Of a DNA stretch of 64,000 bases, positions 17,393-27,584 are shown one piece after another; the stretch's first letter is position 1; every line of letters starts with the position of its first letter. A program made the position numbers and the translations under genes. Origin of the DNA: Pseudomonas costantinii (GTDB lineage: Bacteria; Pseudomonadota; Gammaproteobacteria; Pseudomonadales; Pseudomonadaceae); NCBI RefSeq assembly GCF_001870435.1, contig NZ_MDDR01000037.1, positions 124,001-188,000 on the forward strand. The letters are read 5' to 3'. Below the pieces are notes generated by a model. It worked only from the letters and a program-made list of their open reading frames with translations, searched no databases and had not been told where the DNA came from.

Positions 17393-19111
17393 ATGAAGTT
17401 AGCCATTGTTACCGCCTGCCCGAACGGCATGGTCACCAGTGTGCTGTGCGCCCGCTTGCTGGACGCTGCCGCGCAACGCCAAGGCTGGAGCACCAGTGTT
17501 GAAGTGGTGGATGTGCAACACCCGGAACGCCAGTTGTCCCAGGCCACACTCGATGATGCCGAATGGGTGTTGCTGGTCAGCAGCACGCCGGTGGATATGC
17601 AGCGGTTTGTCGGCAAGCGCGTATTCCAGAGTACGCCTGCCCAGGCGCTGGCGGATGTCGAAGCCGTCTTGCGTCGGGGTGTCGAAGAAGCTCAGGTACA
17701 CGTCGCCGGCGCAGCGGTTGAAACGCCAAAAAATGCGCCGCGTATTGTCGCGATTACCGCGTGCCCAACCGGGGTTGCGCACACCTTTATGGCCGCTGAA
17801 GCCTTGCAGCAGACCGCCAAGCGCCTGGGCTATGACTTGCAGGTCGAGACCCAAGGCTCGGTGGGCGCACGCACGCCGCTAAGCCCGCAAGCCATCGCGA
17901 ATGCCGACGTGGTCTTGCTGGCGGCCGATATCGAAGTCGCCACCGAGCGCTTCGCCGGCAAGAAGATTTACCGTTGCGGCACCGGTATCGCCCTCAAGCA
18001 ATCCGAGGCGACCCTCAACAAGGCTCTGGCTGAGGGCGCGGTGGAAAGCGCCGCCAGCGGTGCGGTGGCCAAGAAGGAAAAAACCGGCGTCTACAAACAC
18101 TTGCTCACCGGTGTGTCGTTCATGCTGCCGATGGTGGTGGCGGGCGGGTTGCTGATCGCCTTGTCATTCGTGTTCGGTATTCATGCCTTTGAAGAAAAAG
18201 GCACATTGGCGGCGGCACTCAAAACCGTCGGCGACCAGGCCTTTATGCTGATGGTGCCGCTGCTGGCGGGCTACATCGCGTACTCGATTGCCGACCGTCC
18301 CGGTATTGCTCCCGGCATGATCGGCGGGTTGTTGGCGGGTACCTTGGGGGCGGGGTTTATCGGCGGCATCCTCGCCGGTTTTCTCGCGGGTTACTGCGTC
18401 AAACTGATCACCCGCGCGGTGCAGTTGCCGCAAAGCCTGGAGGCGCTTAAGCCCATTCTGATCATCCCGTTGCTGGCGAGCCTGATCACGGGGCTGGTGA
18501 TGATCTACCTGGTGGGCCCACCGGTCGCGCGGCTGCTCACCGGCCTGACTGACTTCCTCAGCACCATGGGCACCACCAACGCGGTGCTGCTGGGTATCTT
18601 GCTGGGCGGCATGATGTGCGTTGATTTGGGCGGGCCGATCAATAAGGCGGCGTATGCGTTTTCGGTCGGCTTGCTGGCGGCGTCCAGCGGTGCGCCGATG
18701 GCCGCGACAATGGCCGCCGGTATGGTGCCGCCGATTGGCATGGGCATCGCCACCTTCCTGGCGCGACGCAAGTTCGCCCAGACTGAGCGCGAGGCGGGCA
18801 AGGCCGCGATGATTCTCGGCATGTGCTTTATCTCCGAAGGCGCGATTCCGTTTGCCGCCAAGGACCCGCTGCGAGTGATCCCGGCCAGCATCGCCGGCGG
18901 TGCGCTGGCGGGTGCGCTGTCGATGTACTTCGGTTGCAAACTGGCGGCGCCCCACGGTGGCTTGTTTGTGTTGGTGATCCCGAATGCAATGAACCATGCG
19001 CTGCTGTACTTGCTGGCGATCGCCGCCGGTAGCCTGCTGACCGGTGTGGTGTATGCGCTGATCAAGCGCCCGGACGCGGTTGAGCTGGCGGTCACCTCTG
19101 CCAAAGCCTGA
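17393..19111 (+). CDS. fruA: fructose PTS transporter EIIB'BC
   Basis: A 572-residue membrane permease that takes up fructose and phosphorylates it to fructose 1-phosphate. Two EIIB modules are present: a B' domain with Cys9 (ACPNGM) and the active B domain with phospho-Cys124 (ITACPTGVAHTFMAAEAL). EIIC follows from about residue 225, with eight to ten membrane segments and the GGPINKAAYAF motif. ATG 17393 is preferred over GTG 17390 because AGAGGG sits six bases before it. It is the last gene of fruBKA. Confidence 0.96.
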   Translation: MKLAIVTACPNGMVTSVLCARLLDAAAQRQGWSTSVEVVDVQHPERQLSQATLDDAEWVLLVSSTPVDMQRFVGKRVFQSTPAQALADVEAVLRRGVEEAQVHVAGAAVETPKNAPRIVAITACPTGVAHTFMAAEALQQTAKRLGYDLQVETQGSVGARTPLSPQAIANADVVLLAADIEVATERFAGKKIYRCGTGIALKQSEATLNKALAEGAVESAASGAVAKKEKTGVYKHLLTGVSFMLPMVVAGGLLIALSFVFGIHAFEEKGTLAAALKTVGDQAFMLMVPLLAGYIAYSIADRPGIAPGMIGGLLAGTLGAGFIGGILAGFLAGYCVKLITRAVQLPQSLEALKPILIIPLLASLITGLVMIYLVGPPVARLLTGLTDFLSTMGTTNAVLLGILLGGMMCVDLGGPINKAAYAFSVGLLAASSGAPMAATMAAGMVPPIGMGIATFLARRKFAQTEREAGKAAMILGMCFISEGAIPFAAKDPLRVIPASIAGGALAGALSMYFGCKLAAPHGGLFVLVIPNAMNHALLYLLAIAAGSLLTGVVYALIKRPDAVELAVTSAKA

Positions 19112-19113
19112 TG

Positions 19114-19132
19114 AGCTCCCACATTTGATCTC
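19114..19132. repeat. fragment of a dispersed Pseudomonas repeat
   Basis: GCTCCCACATTTGATCTCC resembles the end of the larger repeat at 38908-38924 (GCTCTCACATTTTGATCTC). It lies 3 bp after the fruA stop. It probably is a remnant of the same intergenic repeat family. Confidence 0.45.
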
Positions 19133-19213
19133 CATTGGGTTGTAGATCGGTGTCACATGGGCTTCATCCGTCCGTGTTTAAGTTTCCCTTTTGATGCTCA
19201 AGAGGGAACCTGC

Positions 19214-20755
19214 ATGAGCCACTTCGATCTCGGCCGTCGCCGCGTGATGCAAGTCGTCGGCGCCGGCCTGTTGCTGCCGGGCCTGGCCCCGGCGGTGATC
19301 GCTTCGGTGAAAGACCGACCGCAACTCACCGATGGCGTGCAGTCCGGCGACTTGCTTGGCGACCGTGCGATGATCTGGAGCCGCAGCGACCGCGCGGCGC
19401 GGATGGTGGTGGAATGGGACACCCGCAGCGTGTTCAGCAACCCGCGCAAATTCATCTCGCCCCTGGCCGACAACCGCAGCGACTTTACTGCCCGTGTCGA
19501 ACTCACCGGGTTGCCCGCCGACCAGGCGATTTTCTACCGCGTGCATTTTGAAGATGCCCAGACCGGTGTCGCCAGCGAGCCGTGGTTCGGCCACCTGCGC
19601 AGCGTGCCGCAGCAGCGGCGTGATATTCGTTTTGTGTGGAGTGGCGACACCGTCGGCCAAGGTTTTGGCATCAACCCCGACATCGGCGGTATGCGCATCT
19701 ACGAAGCCATGCGTCTGCGCCTGCCGGACTTCTTTATCCACAGCGGCGACACCATCTACGCCGACGGCCCGGTGCCCGCGCAGCTTGCGACTGAAGGTGG
19801 GCGCATCTGGCGCAATATCACCACCGAAGCCAAGAGCAAAGTCGCCGAAACCCTTGATGAGTATCGCGGCAATTACCGCTACAACCTGCTCGACGAAAAT
19901 GTGCGCCGCTTCAATGCCGAAGTACCGCAGATCTGGCAGTGGGACGATCACGAGGTGGTCAACAACTGGTCCCCGAGCAAGCAATTGGATGAGCGTTACC
20001 AGACTAAGGACATCAACACGCTGGTCGGCCGCGCACGCCAGGCCTGGCTGGAATATTCACCGATGCGCAGGCAAAGCGCCGACGGCGGCGGGCGGATTTA
20101 TCGCAAGCTCAGTTACGGCCCATTGCTGGATGTATTCGTGTTGGATATGCGCAGCTATCGCGGCGCCAACGATGACAATCTGGGTGGCGAAAAAGCCTTT
20201 ATGGGTCGTGAGCAACTGGACTGGCTCAAGCGCGAACTCAAGGCCTCTCAGGCTCAATGGAAAGTGATCGCCGCCGACATGCCCATCGGCCTCGGCGTGC
20301 CCGACGGTGAGGTCAGCCCCGGCGTGCCGCGTTGGGAGGCCATCGCCAACGGCGACCCTGGCCCGGCGCAAGGCCGCGAGTTGGAGATCGCCGAGTTGCT
20401 GGGGTTTCTGCGGGCTCAGAAGGTACGTAATCACGTGTGGTTGACGGCAGATGTGCACTACTGCGCGGCGCATCACTACCACCCGGATCGTGCGGCGTTC
20501 CAGGATTTCGAACCGTTCTGGGAGTTTGTCGCCGGTCCCCTGAATGCGGGGAGTTTCGGGCCTAATCAATTGGATAAGACGTTCGGCCCCGAGGTGGTTT
20601 TCCAGAAGGCGCCCGCGGTGCAGAACAGCTCGCCGTTTGCCGGGTTTCAGTTTTTCGGCGAGGTGCAGATTGACGGGCAGACGACGGAGTTGACGGTGGT
20701 CCTGCGCGATCTCGACGGCGTGTCGGTGTTTGAGCAGAAGCTGCAACCAGTCTGA
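19214..20755 (+). CDS. PhoD-type alkaline phosphatase/phosphodiesterase, Tat-exported
   Basis: A 513-residue metallophosphatase. The N-terminus carries a twin-arginine signal (LGRRRVMQVVGAGLLLPG), so the folded enzyme is exported to the periplasm or cell surface. A PhoD N-terminal beta domain (about residues 35-135) precedes the catalytic domain, with metal motifs WSGDTVG, FIHSGDTIYADGP, WDDHEVVNN and LTADVHYCAAHHYHP. PhoD enzymes use Fe and Ca to release phosphate from mono- and diesters. The start ATG 19214 has GAGGGAAC upstream. It stands alone between fruA and the sigma factor gene; no clear PHO box was found. Confidence 0.92.
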   Translation: MSHFDLGRRRVMQVVGAGLLLPGLAPAVIASVKDRPQLTDGVQSGDLLGDRAMIWSRSDRAARMVVEWDTRSVFSNPRKFISPLADNRSDFTARVELTGLPADQAIFYRVHFEDAQTGVASEPWFGHLRSVPQQRRDIRFVWSGDTVGQGFGINPDIGGMRIYEAMRLRLPDFFIHSGDTIYADGPVPAQLATEGGRIWRNITTEAKSKVAETLDEYRGNYRYNLLDENVRRFNAEVPQIWQWDDHEVVNNWSPSKQLDERYQTKDINTLVGRARQAWLEYSPMRRQSADGGGRIYRKLSYGPLLDVFVLDMRSYRGANDDNLGGEKAFMGREQLDWLKRELKASQAQWKVIAADMPIGLGVPDGEVSPGVPRWEAIANGDPGPAQGRELEIAELLGFLRAQKVRNHVWLTADVHYCAAHHYHPDRAAFQDFEPFWEFVAGPLNAGSFGPNQLDKTFGPEVVFQKAPAVQNSSPFAGFQFFGEVQIDGQTTELTVVLRDLDGVSVFEQKLQPV

Positions 20756-20779
20756 AAAGGGGTGGGGGAAGCAGATCTA

Positions 20780-20808
20780 AAGCCGTACATCGCAAGTCAG
20801 TACGGCTT
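20780..20808 (+). terminator. hairpin after the PhoD gene
   Basis: Inverted repeat AAGCCGTAC/GTACGGCTT with an 11-nt loop lies 25 bp after the stop. There is no run of T after it, so intrinsic termination is only possible. Confidence 0.45.
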
Positions 20809-20825
20809 AGTGACACTTGTTACCA

Positions 20826-20844
20826 AATGAAATATATTCGCATT
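20826..20844. promoter_or_regulatory. candidate Fur box upstream of the ECF sigma gene
   Basis: AATGAAATATATTCGCATT matches the classical 19-bp Fur consensus at 13 of 19 positions by eye. It lies 66 bp before the sigma-factor start, where a Fur-repressed promoter is expected for an iron-starvation sigma factor. Confidence 0.5.
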
Positions 20845-20909
20845 CATGTAGGTTCACCCCCTTCAGGATGCCCCCATGCCAGCCCACCTTCTGCGGTCCC
20901 ATCCCTGAG

Positions 20910-21428
20910 ATGCCGTTGCTCGAATCCCCGCGCAACCGCCTGCTCGGTTTGCTCTACAGCGACCACCATGGCTGGCTGCACAATTGGCTGCGTAAAAAAC
21001 TCGGTTGTTCCCAGCGCGCGGCGGATTTGGCCCAAGACACGTTCATCCGTCTACTGACCCTGGCCGAGCCCGAGCGCCTGCAAGAACCCCGTGCGTTTCT
21101 CACCACCACGGCGATCCGCCTGCTGATCGATGGCGAACGTCGACGCAAGTTGGAGCGCGCTTACCTCGCAGTGCTGGCCCACGAAAGTGCCGATGCAGCC
21201 GCTATCAGCCCTGAGGCACTGCACCAGATCCTTGAACTGTTGGAGTCGGTCGCTCGCCTGCTGGAAGGGCTGGCGGAAAAGCCTCGGCGCGCCTTTCTGC
21301 TCAATCGCCTGGACGGCTGGACCCACGACGAAATCGCCGAGCATTTGGGCGTCTCGAAAAGCATGATCAAGCAGTACATCGCCCAGGTCATGGTGCATTG
21401 CTACACCTTGTTGTATGTGAACCCATGA
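20910..21428 (+). CDS. ECF sigma factor, FecI-like iron-starvation type
   Basis: A 172-residue group IV sigma factor. Region 2 (about residues 8-72) holds HHGWLHNWLRKKLGCSQRAADLAQDTFIRLL and region 4 (about 110-165) holds AFLLNRLDGWTHDEIAEHLGVSKSMIKQYI. The start ATG 20910 gives the usual FecI length; an open frame upstream to 20817 crosses the Fur-box region and lacks a ribosome site. Its stop overlaps the start of the FecR-like gene, and a TonB receptor follows. This is the standard cell-surface signalling layout in which the sigma factor drives the receptor gene. Confidence 0.94.
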   Translation: MPLLESPRNRLLGLLYSDHHGWLHNWLRKKLGCSQRAADLAQDTFIRLLTLAEPERLQEPRAFLTTTAIRLLIDGERRRKLERAYLAVLAHESADAAAISPEALHQILELLESVARLLEGLAEKPRRAFLLNRLDGWTHDEIAEHLGVSKSMIKQYIAQVMVHCYTLLYVNP

Positions 21429-22378
21429 ACCCCAGCGAACCCACCCCCGAAAACGTTGCCGCCGCCGCACAGTGGCTGTCACTGCTGCATTCCGGTGAGG
21501 CCAACGAGAGTCAGCGCCAAGCGTGCGAGGCCTGGCGCGGGGCTGACCCGGGGCACGCGCTGGCGATGTCGCGGCTGGAAATTCTCTGGGGGCGGTTTGA
21601 CGGCTTGCCGGCTTCCCGTTCGCGCAAGACGCTGGAGCGGGTGTTGGCGCCGAAGCGTTCTGCTCGATTGGGCGCGGCGCTGGTGGTCTTGATCGCGGCG
21701 ACCGTGGCCTGGCAGGGCATGCGTCAGGCGCCGGTTTGGCTGGCCGACCAGCGCACTGACGTGGGCGAGCGGCGTACATTGATTTTGGAAGACCGCAGCC
21801 GGTTGCAGCTCAACAGTGACTCAGCCGTCGACATCGAGTTTGACGGCCAACGCCGCCTGATCGACCTGCGACGCGGCGAGCTGTGGGTGGAAGTGGCCAA
21901 GGACCCGCAGCGGCCGTTTGTGGTTCGCACCGAGCAGGGCACGGTCACCGCCTTGGGTACGCGTTTCCTGGTTCGCCGTGAAGACGGCCAGACCCGTGTC
22001 ACCGTGCTCGAATCCGCCATCGCTGCGCAACCAGCGAAGTCATCAAGCACCCCGGCACGGGTGGCGGCCGGGCAACAGGCGACGCTGTACGGCGACCATG
22101 TCGACGGCCCGCAAACCATCGGCAACGCCGACCCGGCGAGCTGGACGCGCGGCGTGCTGAAGGTCGATGACCGGCCGCTGCTGGAAGTGCTTGATGAGTT
22201 AGCCCGCTATCGCCGTGGTGTCCTGCATTACGATCGCCAGGCGCTGGCGGGGCTGCGGGTGTCGGGTTCGTTCCCGCTGGGCAACAGCGACGCCGCCCTT
22301 GCCGCGTTGCAGACCAACCTGCCGATCCGCGTGCAACGCTTTACCGGCTGGCTGGTGCTGGTCAAGGCGGAAAAATAA
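21425..22378 (+). CDS. FecR family anti-sigma / sigma regulator
   Basis: A 317-residue inner-membrane regulator: an N-terminal cytoplasmic DUF4880 segment (AAAAQWLSLLHSGEAN), one membrane helix near residues 80-97 (LGAALVVLIAATVAW), and a periplasmic FecR domain with GERRTLILEDRSRLQLNSDS and ending in an STN-like segment. It would bind the sigma factor inside the cell and sense the signal from the receptor's N-terminal domain. ATG 21425 overlaps the sigma stop as ATGA. Confidence 0.94.
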   Translation: MNPSEPTPENVAAAAQWLSLLHSGEANESQRQACEAWRGADPGHALAMSRLEILWGRFDGLPASRSRKTLERVLAPKRSARLGAALVVLIAATVAWQGMRQAPVWLADQRTDVGERRTLILEDRSRLQLNSDSAVDIEFDGQRRLIDLRRGELWVEVAKDPQRPFVVRTEQGTVTALGTRFLVRREDGQTRVTVLESAIAAQPAKSSSTPARVAAGQQATLYGDHVDGPQTIGNADPASWTRGVLKVDDRPLLEVLDELARYRRGVLHYDRQALAGLRVSGSFPLGNSDAALAALQTNLPIRVQRFTGWLVLVKAEK

Positions 22379-22456
22379 ATTCGGCGGTCACTGTCCCTTC
22401 TGCGTTCTCACCCGTCATGGCCTGGGAAAACCAAACAACTTCCAGGAATCATCTCC

Positions 22457-24871
22457 ATGACCCGCCCTGTTGTCCGGCTGCATCCGCTTGCGGCCGCACT
22501 GTTTCCGATCTTCCTCGCCGGTAGCGTGTTGCCGGCCGCAGCCGATCAATCGTCGGCCGCGCAGAGCCGCGTGCAAGCCTTCCGCATTCCGGCCGGTGAG
22601 CTGGGTGTGGCCCTCAGTACTCTGGCTGAGCAAGCCGGTGTGGCCCAGGCATTCGACCCGGCGCTGACCGTTGGCAAGCAAACCCAGGGCCTCAACGGCA
22701 GTTACAGCCTGGACATCGCGCTGGTGCGCCTATTGGCCGGCAGCGGGCTGGAAGCTGTGCAGGTCGGTGCGACGTATCGCTTGCAGGTGATCCCGCAGGG
22801 CGACGGCAAACTGCAACTCGATAGCCTGTCGATCACCGCGCCCGAAGCCGATCAAACGCCTTTTGGTGAAGTGGACGGTTACGTCGCCCAGCGCAGTATC
22901 AGTGCCACCAAGACTGGCACGCCGATCCACGAAACCCCGCAGTCGATTTCGGTGATTACCCGCGAACGCATGGAAGCCCAGGGTGTGCAGTCGGTGAACG
23001 AAGCGTTGCGCTACACGCCGGGGGTGTCCAGCTACGGTGCCAACAACCGTTCTGATTGGTACACCGTGATTCGCGGGTTCACGCCGACCACTTACCTGGA
23101 CAGCCTGCAACTGCCGACCACCACCAACCTCGCCAGCTGGATGGTCGACCCCTACATGCTCGAGCGCGTCGAAGTGCTGCGCGGGCCGGCCGGTGTGCTG
23201 TACGGCCAGGGCGACCCCGGTGGTGTGGTCAACCAGGTTTCCAAGCGCCCTAGCACGATTGCCACCAATGAAGTGCAGGTGCAATACGGCACCGATGCGC
23301 GCAAGCAAATCAGCTTTGACAGCACCGGTCCGTTGGACGAACAGGGTGTGTGGTCGTACCGCATGGTGGGCGTGCTGCGCGACCAGAACATCAAGGACAC
23401 GCCGTGGCAGGACAAGCGCCAGTCCCTGGCGCCGTCGCTGACGTTCCAGCCGGACGACGACACGCGCCTCACTCTGCTGGCGTCGTGGCTGTATGACGAC
23501 AGCAACGCCGGCGACGGTTTTTACCCGGCCGCCGGCACCATCAATTTCAACCCCAACGGCCATATCCGCCGCGATGTGTTCCCCGCCGACAAGGCGTTCC
23601 AGAAGTACGAGAAGAAACAGTTTTCCCTGGGCTATGAGTTCTCCAAGCGGCTGAACGATACCTGGCAAGTGCGGCAGAACCTGCGCTACTCGCGGCTGGA
23701 TCTGGACGACAACATGATCTACGGCACCGGTTTTGAGCCGGGCTCGCTGACGACCATTTCTCGCGCGGCAGAGATCGACGATTTCACCTACAAACGCTGG
23801 ACCGTCGACAACCAGGCCCAGGCTGATTTCACCGTTGCCGGTATCGACCAGACGCTGTTGATCGGCCTGGATTATCAGCACCAGAACAGCAGTGAGCGCG
23901 ACGTGTCCGCCGCGGCTTCGTCATTAAATCTCTACAACCCGGTGTTTGTGGCATTCGACCCTTCCGTGTTCAACGACCCGCAAAAAAGCTCGCGCTACCG
24001 GCCGAATTCGACACTGAACCAGACTGGCCTGTACCTGCAGGACCAACTCAAATTGGATGATCACTGGCGGCTGACCCTGAGTGGTCGCTACGACTGGGCC
24101 AGTTCAGAAACCAACGAGCATGTGTCCGGCACTCACGTTGAGCAAAAGGACGAGGCCCTCAGCGGTCGGGTTGGCGTGGTGTACCTGGCGGATAACGGCC
24201 TGGCACCTTACGCCAGCTACTCCACGGGCTTCACGCCGAACTCGGGGATCGATGCCAATGGCAAGCCTTTCGACGCCACCGAAGCCGAGCAGTACGAAGC
24301 CGGGATCAAGTTCAGCCCCAAGGGCAGCAATGCTTCGGTCACCGCCGCGGTGTTCCAGATCACCCAAAGCAACGTGACCACGCCCAGCCTGTTGAACCCC
24401 AACTTCAATGTGCAGACTGGCGAGATCCGTTCCCGTGGTTTCGAACTGGAAGGCACCGCAAGCCTGAGCCGTGAGCTGGACCTGATCGCCAGTTACACCT
24501 ATCAGGATGTGAAAATCACCAAGGCCAATGACGTCAGCGAAGGCAAGACGCCGACCTTCATTCCGATTCCGCGCAACATGGCGTCGTTGTGGGCGGACTA
24601 CACCTTGCGTGATGGCGTGTTGAAGAACTTTGGTGTGGGAGCGGGTGTGCGCTATGTCGGGGCTAACCCCGGTGGGGCAGATAATTCGTTGGAAGTACCG
24701 TCGTACACCGTGTTCGATGCATCGGCCCACTACCAGACCGGGCCTTGGAAGTTGGCGCTGAACGTCACCAACCTGACCAACGACCAATACATCTCCGGCT
24801 GCTATGACGCCACCCGTTGCCTGTTCGGTAACCCGCGTACCGCGGTGGCCTCTGCTACCTATCGCTGGTAG
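22457..24871 (+). CDS. TonB-dependent siderophore receptor with signalling (STN) domain
   Basis: An 804-residue outer-membrane transducer. Parts: signal peptide (residues about 1-29), STN/secretin-like domain (about 42-100, FRIPAGELGVALSTLAEQAG), a plug (about 140-260 with TPQSISVITRERMEAQG and VLRGPAGVLYGQGDPGG), and a 22-strand barrel ending in Trp (ASATYRW). The STN domain and the sigma/FecR pair upstream mark it as a signal-transducing receptor of the FpvA/FoxA class. It most resembles ferrioxamine or pyoverdine receptors, but the ligand cannot be read from sequence. The start is ATG 22457, about 80 bp after the fecR stop. Confidence 0.93.
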   Translation: MTRPVVRLHPLAAALFPIFLAGSVLPAAADQSSAAQSRVQAFRIPAGELGVALSTLAEQAGVAQAFDPALTVGKQTQGLNGSYSLDIALVRLLAGSGLEAVQVGATYRLQVIPQGDGKLQLDSLSITAPEADQTPFGEVDGYVAQRSISATKTGTPIHETPQSISVITRERMEAQGVQSVNEALRYTPGVSSYGANNRSDWYTVIRGFTPTTYLDSLQLPTTTNLASWMVDPYMLERVEVLRGPAGVLYGQGDPGGVVNQVSKRPSTIATNEVQVQYGTDARKQISFDSTGPLDEQGVWSYRMVGVLRDQNIKDTPWQDKRQSLAPSLTFQPDDDTRLTLLASWLYDDSNAGDGFYPAAGTINFNPNGHIRRDVFPADKAFQKYEKKQFSLGYEFSKRLNDTWQVRQNLRYSRLDLDDNMIYGTGFEPGSLTTISRAAEIDDFTYKRWTVDNQAQADFTVAGIDQTLLIGLDYQHQNSSERDVSAAASSLNLYNPVFVAFDPSVFNDPQKSSRYRPNSTLNQTGLYLQDQLKLDDHWRLTLSGRYDWASSETNEHVSGTHVEQKDEALSGRVGVVYLADNGLAPYASYSTGFTPNSGIDANGKPFDATEAEQYEAGIKFSPKGSNASVTAAVFQITQSNVTTPSLLNPNFNVQTGEIRSRGFELEGTASLSRELDLIASYTYQDVKITKANDVSEGKTPTFIPIPRNMASLWADYTLRDGVLKNFGVGAGVRYVGANPGGADNSLEVPSYTVFDASAHYQTGPWKLALNVTNLTNDQYISGCYDATRCLFGNPRTAVASATYRW

Positions 24872-24886
24872 GACGAGTAGGCTTTT

Positions 24887-24914
24887 GTGCTGAGGGAGCA
24901 TGCTCCCTCAGCAC
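24887..24914. terminator. 28-bp perfect palindrome between convergent genes
   Basis: GTGCTGAGGGAGCA is followed directly by its reverse complement. It lies 16 bp after the receptor stop and 12 bp before the stop of the convergent flavoreductase. No downstream T run on either strand, but the position suits a bidirectional terminator. Confidence 0.6.
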
Positions 24915-24925
24915 GAGGGCTGCTA

Positions 24926-27448
24926 TCAGTAGACGTCCCGGCGATAGCGACCTTGTTCGATCAAGCGCTCGACCGCTTCTCTACCCAGCACATCGTGCAG
25001 CACCTGATCCACACCCGCCGCCATGCCCTGCAAACTGCCGCACACATAAATCGCGGCGCCCTCCGCCAGCCATTTACGCAGCACATCGGCCGATTCGCGC
25101 AGGCGGTCCTGCACGTAGATCTTCTCCTCCTGGTCCCGGGAAAATGCCAGGTCCAGCAGGGCCAGATCACCACTGGCCAGCCAGCCTTGCAGTTCGTCCC
25201 GGCACAGGAAGTCATGGGCAATATTGCGTTCGCCGAACAGCAGCCAGTTACGTTGCTGGCCGTCGGCAATGCGGGCCTTGAGCAAGCTGCGCAGGCCAGC
25301 CAGACCGGTGCCATTGCCCAGTAGAATCAGCGGCACCGGCTCCTGCGGCAGGTGGAAGCCACTGTTGCGGCGCAGGCGCAGGCTGATGCTCGAACCCATG
25401 GCTGCGTGTTCAGTCAGCCAGCCGGAGCCCAGGCCCAGGCTGCCGTCGGGGTGGCGTTCCTGGCGCACGATCAATTCCAGCACACCGTCGCTGGCAATCG
25501 AGGCGATGGAATATTCGCGCATGCCCAGCGGCACCAGTGCGCTCACCAGTGCCTGGGCATGCAGGCCGACCAGATGCGCACGGTTGTCCGGCAGTTGGCG
25601 AGTGGCCAGGGCCTGGTTGAGGGTTTGCGCAAGGCTATCGATCAGCACGCCATCGCTACCGGCCAGGCCCATGCCCGCGAGGAAGTGCTCGATGGCCCAT
25701 GGGCAATTGCGCGGCAGTACTTCCACCAGGTCACCCGCCAACCAGCTTTGCGGCGAGGGCGGTGTGAGGCCCAGCAGGTAGACGTCCGCGCCGACGCTGC
25801 CAGGGTTGAGCAGGGTGCGCCGGCTCAGGGTCCAGTTATCGAACTGGGCAGCCTGCCATGTTGCGGGCGCGTGGCCGGTGATTTGGCCCAGTTGCTGCTG
25901 CCAGGTCTGCAAGGCCTCGGCGTCGCCGCTGTCGACTTCCACCGGGGCAAACAACGGGTTACCGCCTTGGTGGGTCAGCCAGAAGTGCAGGCGTCGGGCA
26001 AAGCCGCAGAAGTGTTCATATTGACGATCACCCAAGGCCAATACCGAGTAGTTCAGGCCCTTGAGGGGCAGGTCCTGGCCGAGCACGCTGCGCTCAAAAC
26101 CACGGGCACTGTCGGGGGCTTCGCCGTCGCCGAAGGTGCTGACTACGAACAGCGCATTTTCCGACTGGCGCAGGTCGTCCTGGCTGACGCTGCCCAGGGG
26201 CTGCACCTTCACCGGCAATCCGGCGGCCTGCAATTGCCCAGCCGTCTGCCACGCAAGCTGCTCGGCAAAACCGCTTTGGCTGGCAAAACCGATCAGCCAG
26301 GCGGGGGCGTCGCCGTGGTTGGCGCCGAGCCCCTTGCGGGCATCGCGCACTTGGCGTTTCTTGCGGCGACGGTCGAGGTACAGCAGCCAGCCGGTAATAA
26401 AGAACAGCGGCATTAACAGCGAGCTGACGGTGAGGATGATCCGCCCGGTCAGGCCAAAGTAGCTGCCGGTGTGCAGCGCATAGATGCTGGTGAGCAACTG
26501 GGACTTGAGCGTCTTGCTGGCGTACCGGTCATGAAATTTGACCTCGCCGGTGGCCGGGTCCAGGTTGATCTGGTTGGTTGCCCGGTCATGGGGCGATGAT
26601 TTGAGCAGGTAGTACACGGTGGCCGGCTGCCCGGCGACCGCTGGCATGCGGATGTTGTAAGCAATCAAGCCGGGACCGGCGTTGCTGTAGATGCTGCTCC
26701 AGATGGCGTCGTAGTTGGCCACGGGTGCGGGGCCACTGGGCGGCGGGCCGCGCTTGCGCATCCGCTCATTTTGCGGGGCGTCGGACAGCAGTTTGGTCAG
26801 GCCTTGGTTGTACCAGTCGTAGGACCAATACAGGCCGGTCAGCGCCGAGAATAGATAAAACAACAGGCACCAGGTGCCGAACACCGAGTGCAGGTCCCAG
26901 TTGAAACTGCGGCCCTTTTTGCGCCAGTCCAGCGTCAACCAGGCGCGCCAGCTTGCGACTTGGCGCGGCCAGCGCAGGTACAGGCCGGAAAGGCAGAAAA
27001 ACACCAGCATCAGCGTGCAGGCACCGGTGATGTTGCGCCCGGTTTCGCCGATGGCGAGGAAGCGGTGCAACTGCAATACAAAGCTGAGCACATCCTGGCC
27101 GACGGCGTCGCCCATGTAGTCACCGGTATAGGGGTCGAAGTAGCGCATCTGGCCACGCCGCTCGCCCGGTGGCGCGGTGAAGAACACGCGCGCGGCGTTG
27201 CCGCTGTCGCTTTCCACCCACAGCATCGACACGGTCTTGCCTTCGGTGGCCTCCAGTTTGCGCACCAGTTCGGCGGGCGGCAGCACACCGGCTTCGCGTT
27301 TTTCGACGCTCAATACCGTGGGGTTGAGTGCGCGCAGGATTTCATCCTGAAACGAGACCGCGGCCCCGGTAATCCCCATCAACGCCAACACCAGACCGGC
27401 AGTAATGCCGAAAAACCAGTGCAACTGGAATAGGGTTTTCTTCAACAC
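24926..27448 (-). CDS. PepSY-membrane / flavodoxin / ferredoxin-NADP reductase fusion (PA4513-like flavoreductase)
   Basis: An 840-residue fusion. The N-terminal half is a PepSY-associated membrane domain (residues about 1-380; helices near 10-35, 135-160, 185-210 and 340-360) with periplasmic loops. After a basic linker comes a CysJ-type flavodoxin (about 393-530, starting [20 protein letters not shown]) and an FAD/NADPH module (about 545-840) with [23 protein letters not shown] and [17 protein letters not shown]. It could move electrons from cytoplasmic NADPH to the periplasm, for example for ferric-siderophore reduction; this is inference from domains and its position between two siderophore receptors. 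Start GTG 27448, GAGG upstream. Commonly annotated as sulfite reductase alpha subunit, which is probably wrong here. Confidence 0.88.
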   Translation of the reverse strand: MLKKTLFQLHWFFGITAGLVLALMGITGAAVSFQDEILRALNPTVLSVEKREAGVLPPAELVRKLEATEGKTVSMLWVESDSGNAARVFFTAPPGERRGQMRYFDPYTGDYMGDAVGQDVLSFVLQLHRFLAIGETGRNITGACTLMLVFFCLSGLYLRWPRQVASWRAWLTLDWRKKGRSFNWDLHSVFGTWCLLFYLFSALTGLYWSYDWYNQGLTKLLSDAPQNERMRKRGPPPSGPAPVANYDAIWSSIYSNAGPGLIAYNIRMPAVAGQPATVYYLLKSSPHDRATNQINLDPATGEVKFHDRYASKTLKSQLLTSIYALHTGSYFGLTGRIILTVSSLLMPLFFITGWLLYLDRRRKKRQVRDARKGLGANHGDAPAWLIGFASQSGFAEQLAWQTAGQLQAAGLPVKVQPLGSVSQDDLRQSENALFVVSTFGDGEAPDSARGFERSVLGQDLPLKGLNYSVLALGDRQYEHFCGFARRLHFWLTHQGGNPLFAPVEVDSGDAEALQTWQQQLGQITGHAPATWQAAQFDNWTLSRRTLLNPGSVGADVYLLGLTPPSPQSWLAGDLVEVLPRNCPWAIEHFLAGMGLAGSDGVLIDSLAQTLNQALATRQLPDNRAHLVGLHAQALVSALVPLGMREYSIASIASDGVLELIVRQERHPDGSLGLGSGWLTEHAAMGSSISLRLRRNSGFHLPQEPVPLILLGNGTGLAGLRSLLKARIADGQQRNWLLFGERNIAHDFLCRDELQGWLASGDLALLDLAFSRDQEEKIYVQDRLRESADVLRKWLAEGAAIYVCGSLQGMAAGVDQVLHDVLGREAVERLIEQGRYRRDVY

Positions 27449-27531
27449 GTCGGACCGCCTCGCTCATCTGGATGTATTTGTCACGGCGCGCATTATGCCG
27501 TGGGTTATCGAGAAATATTCTGTTTTGCACG

Positions 27532-27566
27532 CAAAAGCCCCACGCATCCGATACGTGGGGCTTTTG
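27532..27566 (-). terminator. rho-independent terminator of piuA
   Basis: CAAAAGCCCCACG and CGTGGGGCTTTTG form a perfect 13-bp stem with a nine-base loop, 18 bp past the piuA stop. The CTTTTG tail reads correctly on both strands. It separates piuA from the flavoreductase gene, which therefore probably has its own promoter. Confidence 0.85.
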
Positions 27567-27584
27567 GCTGTGCGTTGACCGCGT

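Noticed and set aside
27449-27531. Fur box upstream of the flavoreductase
   Set aside because: AGAAATATTCT is a short A/T palindrome, but the 19-bp match to the Fur consensus is poor.
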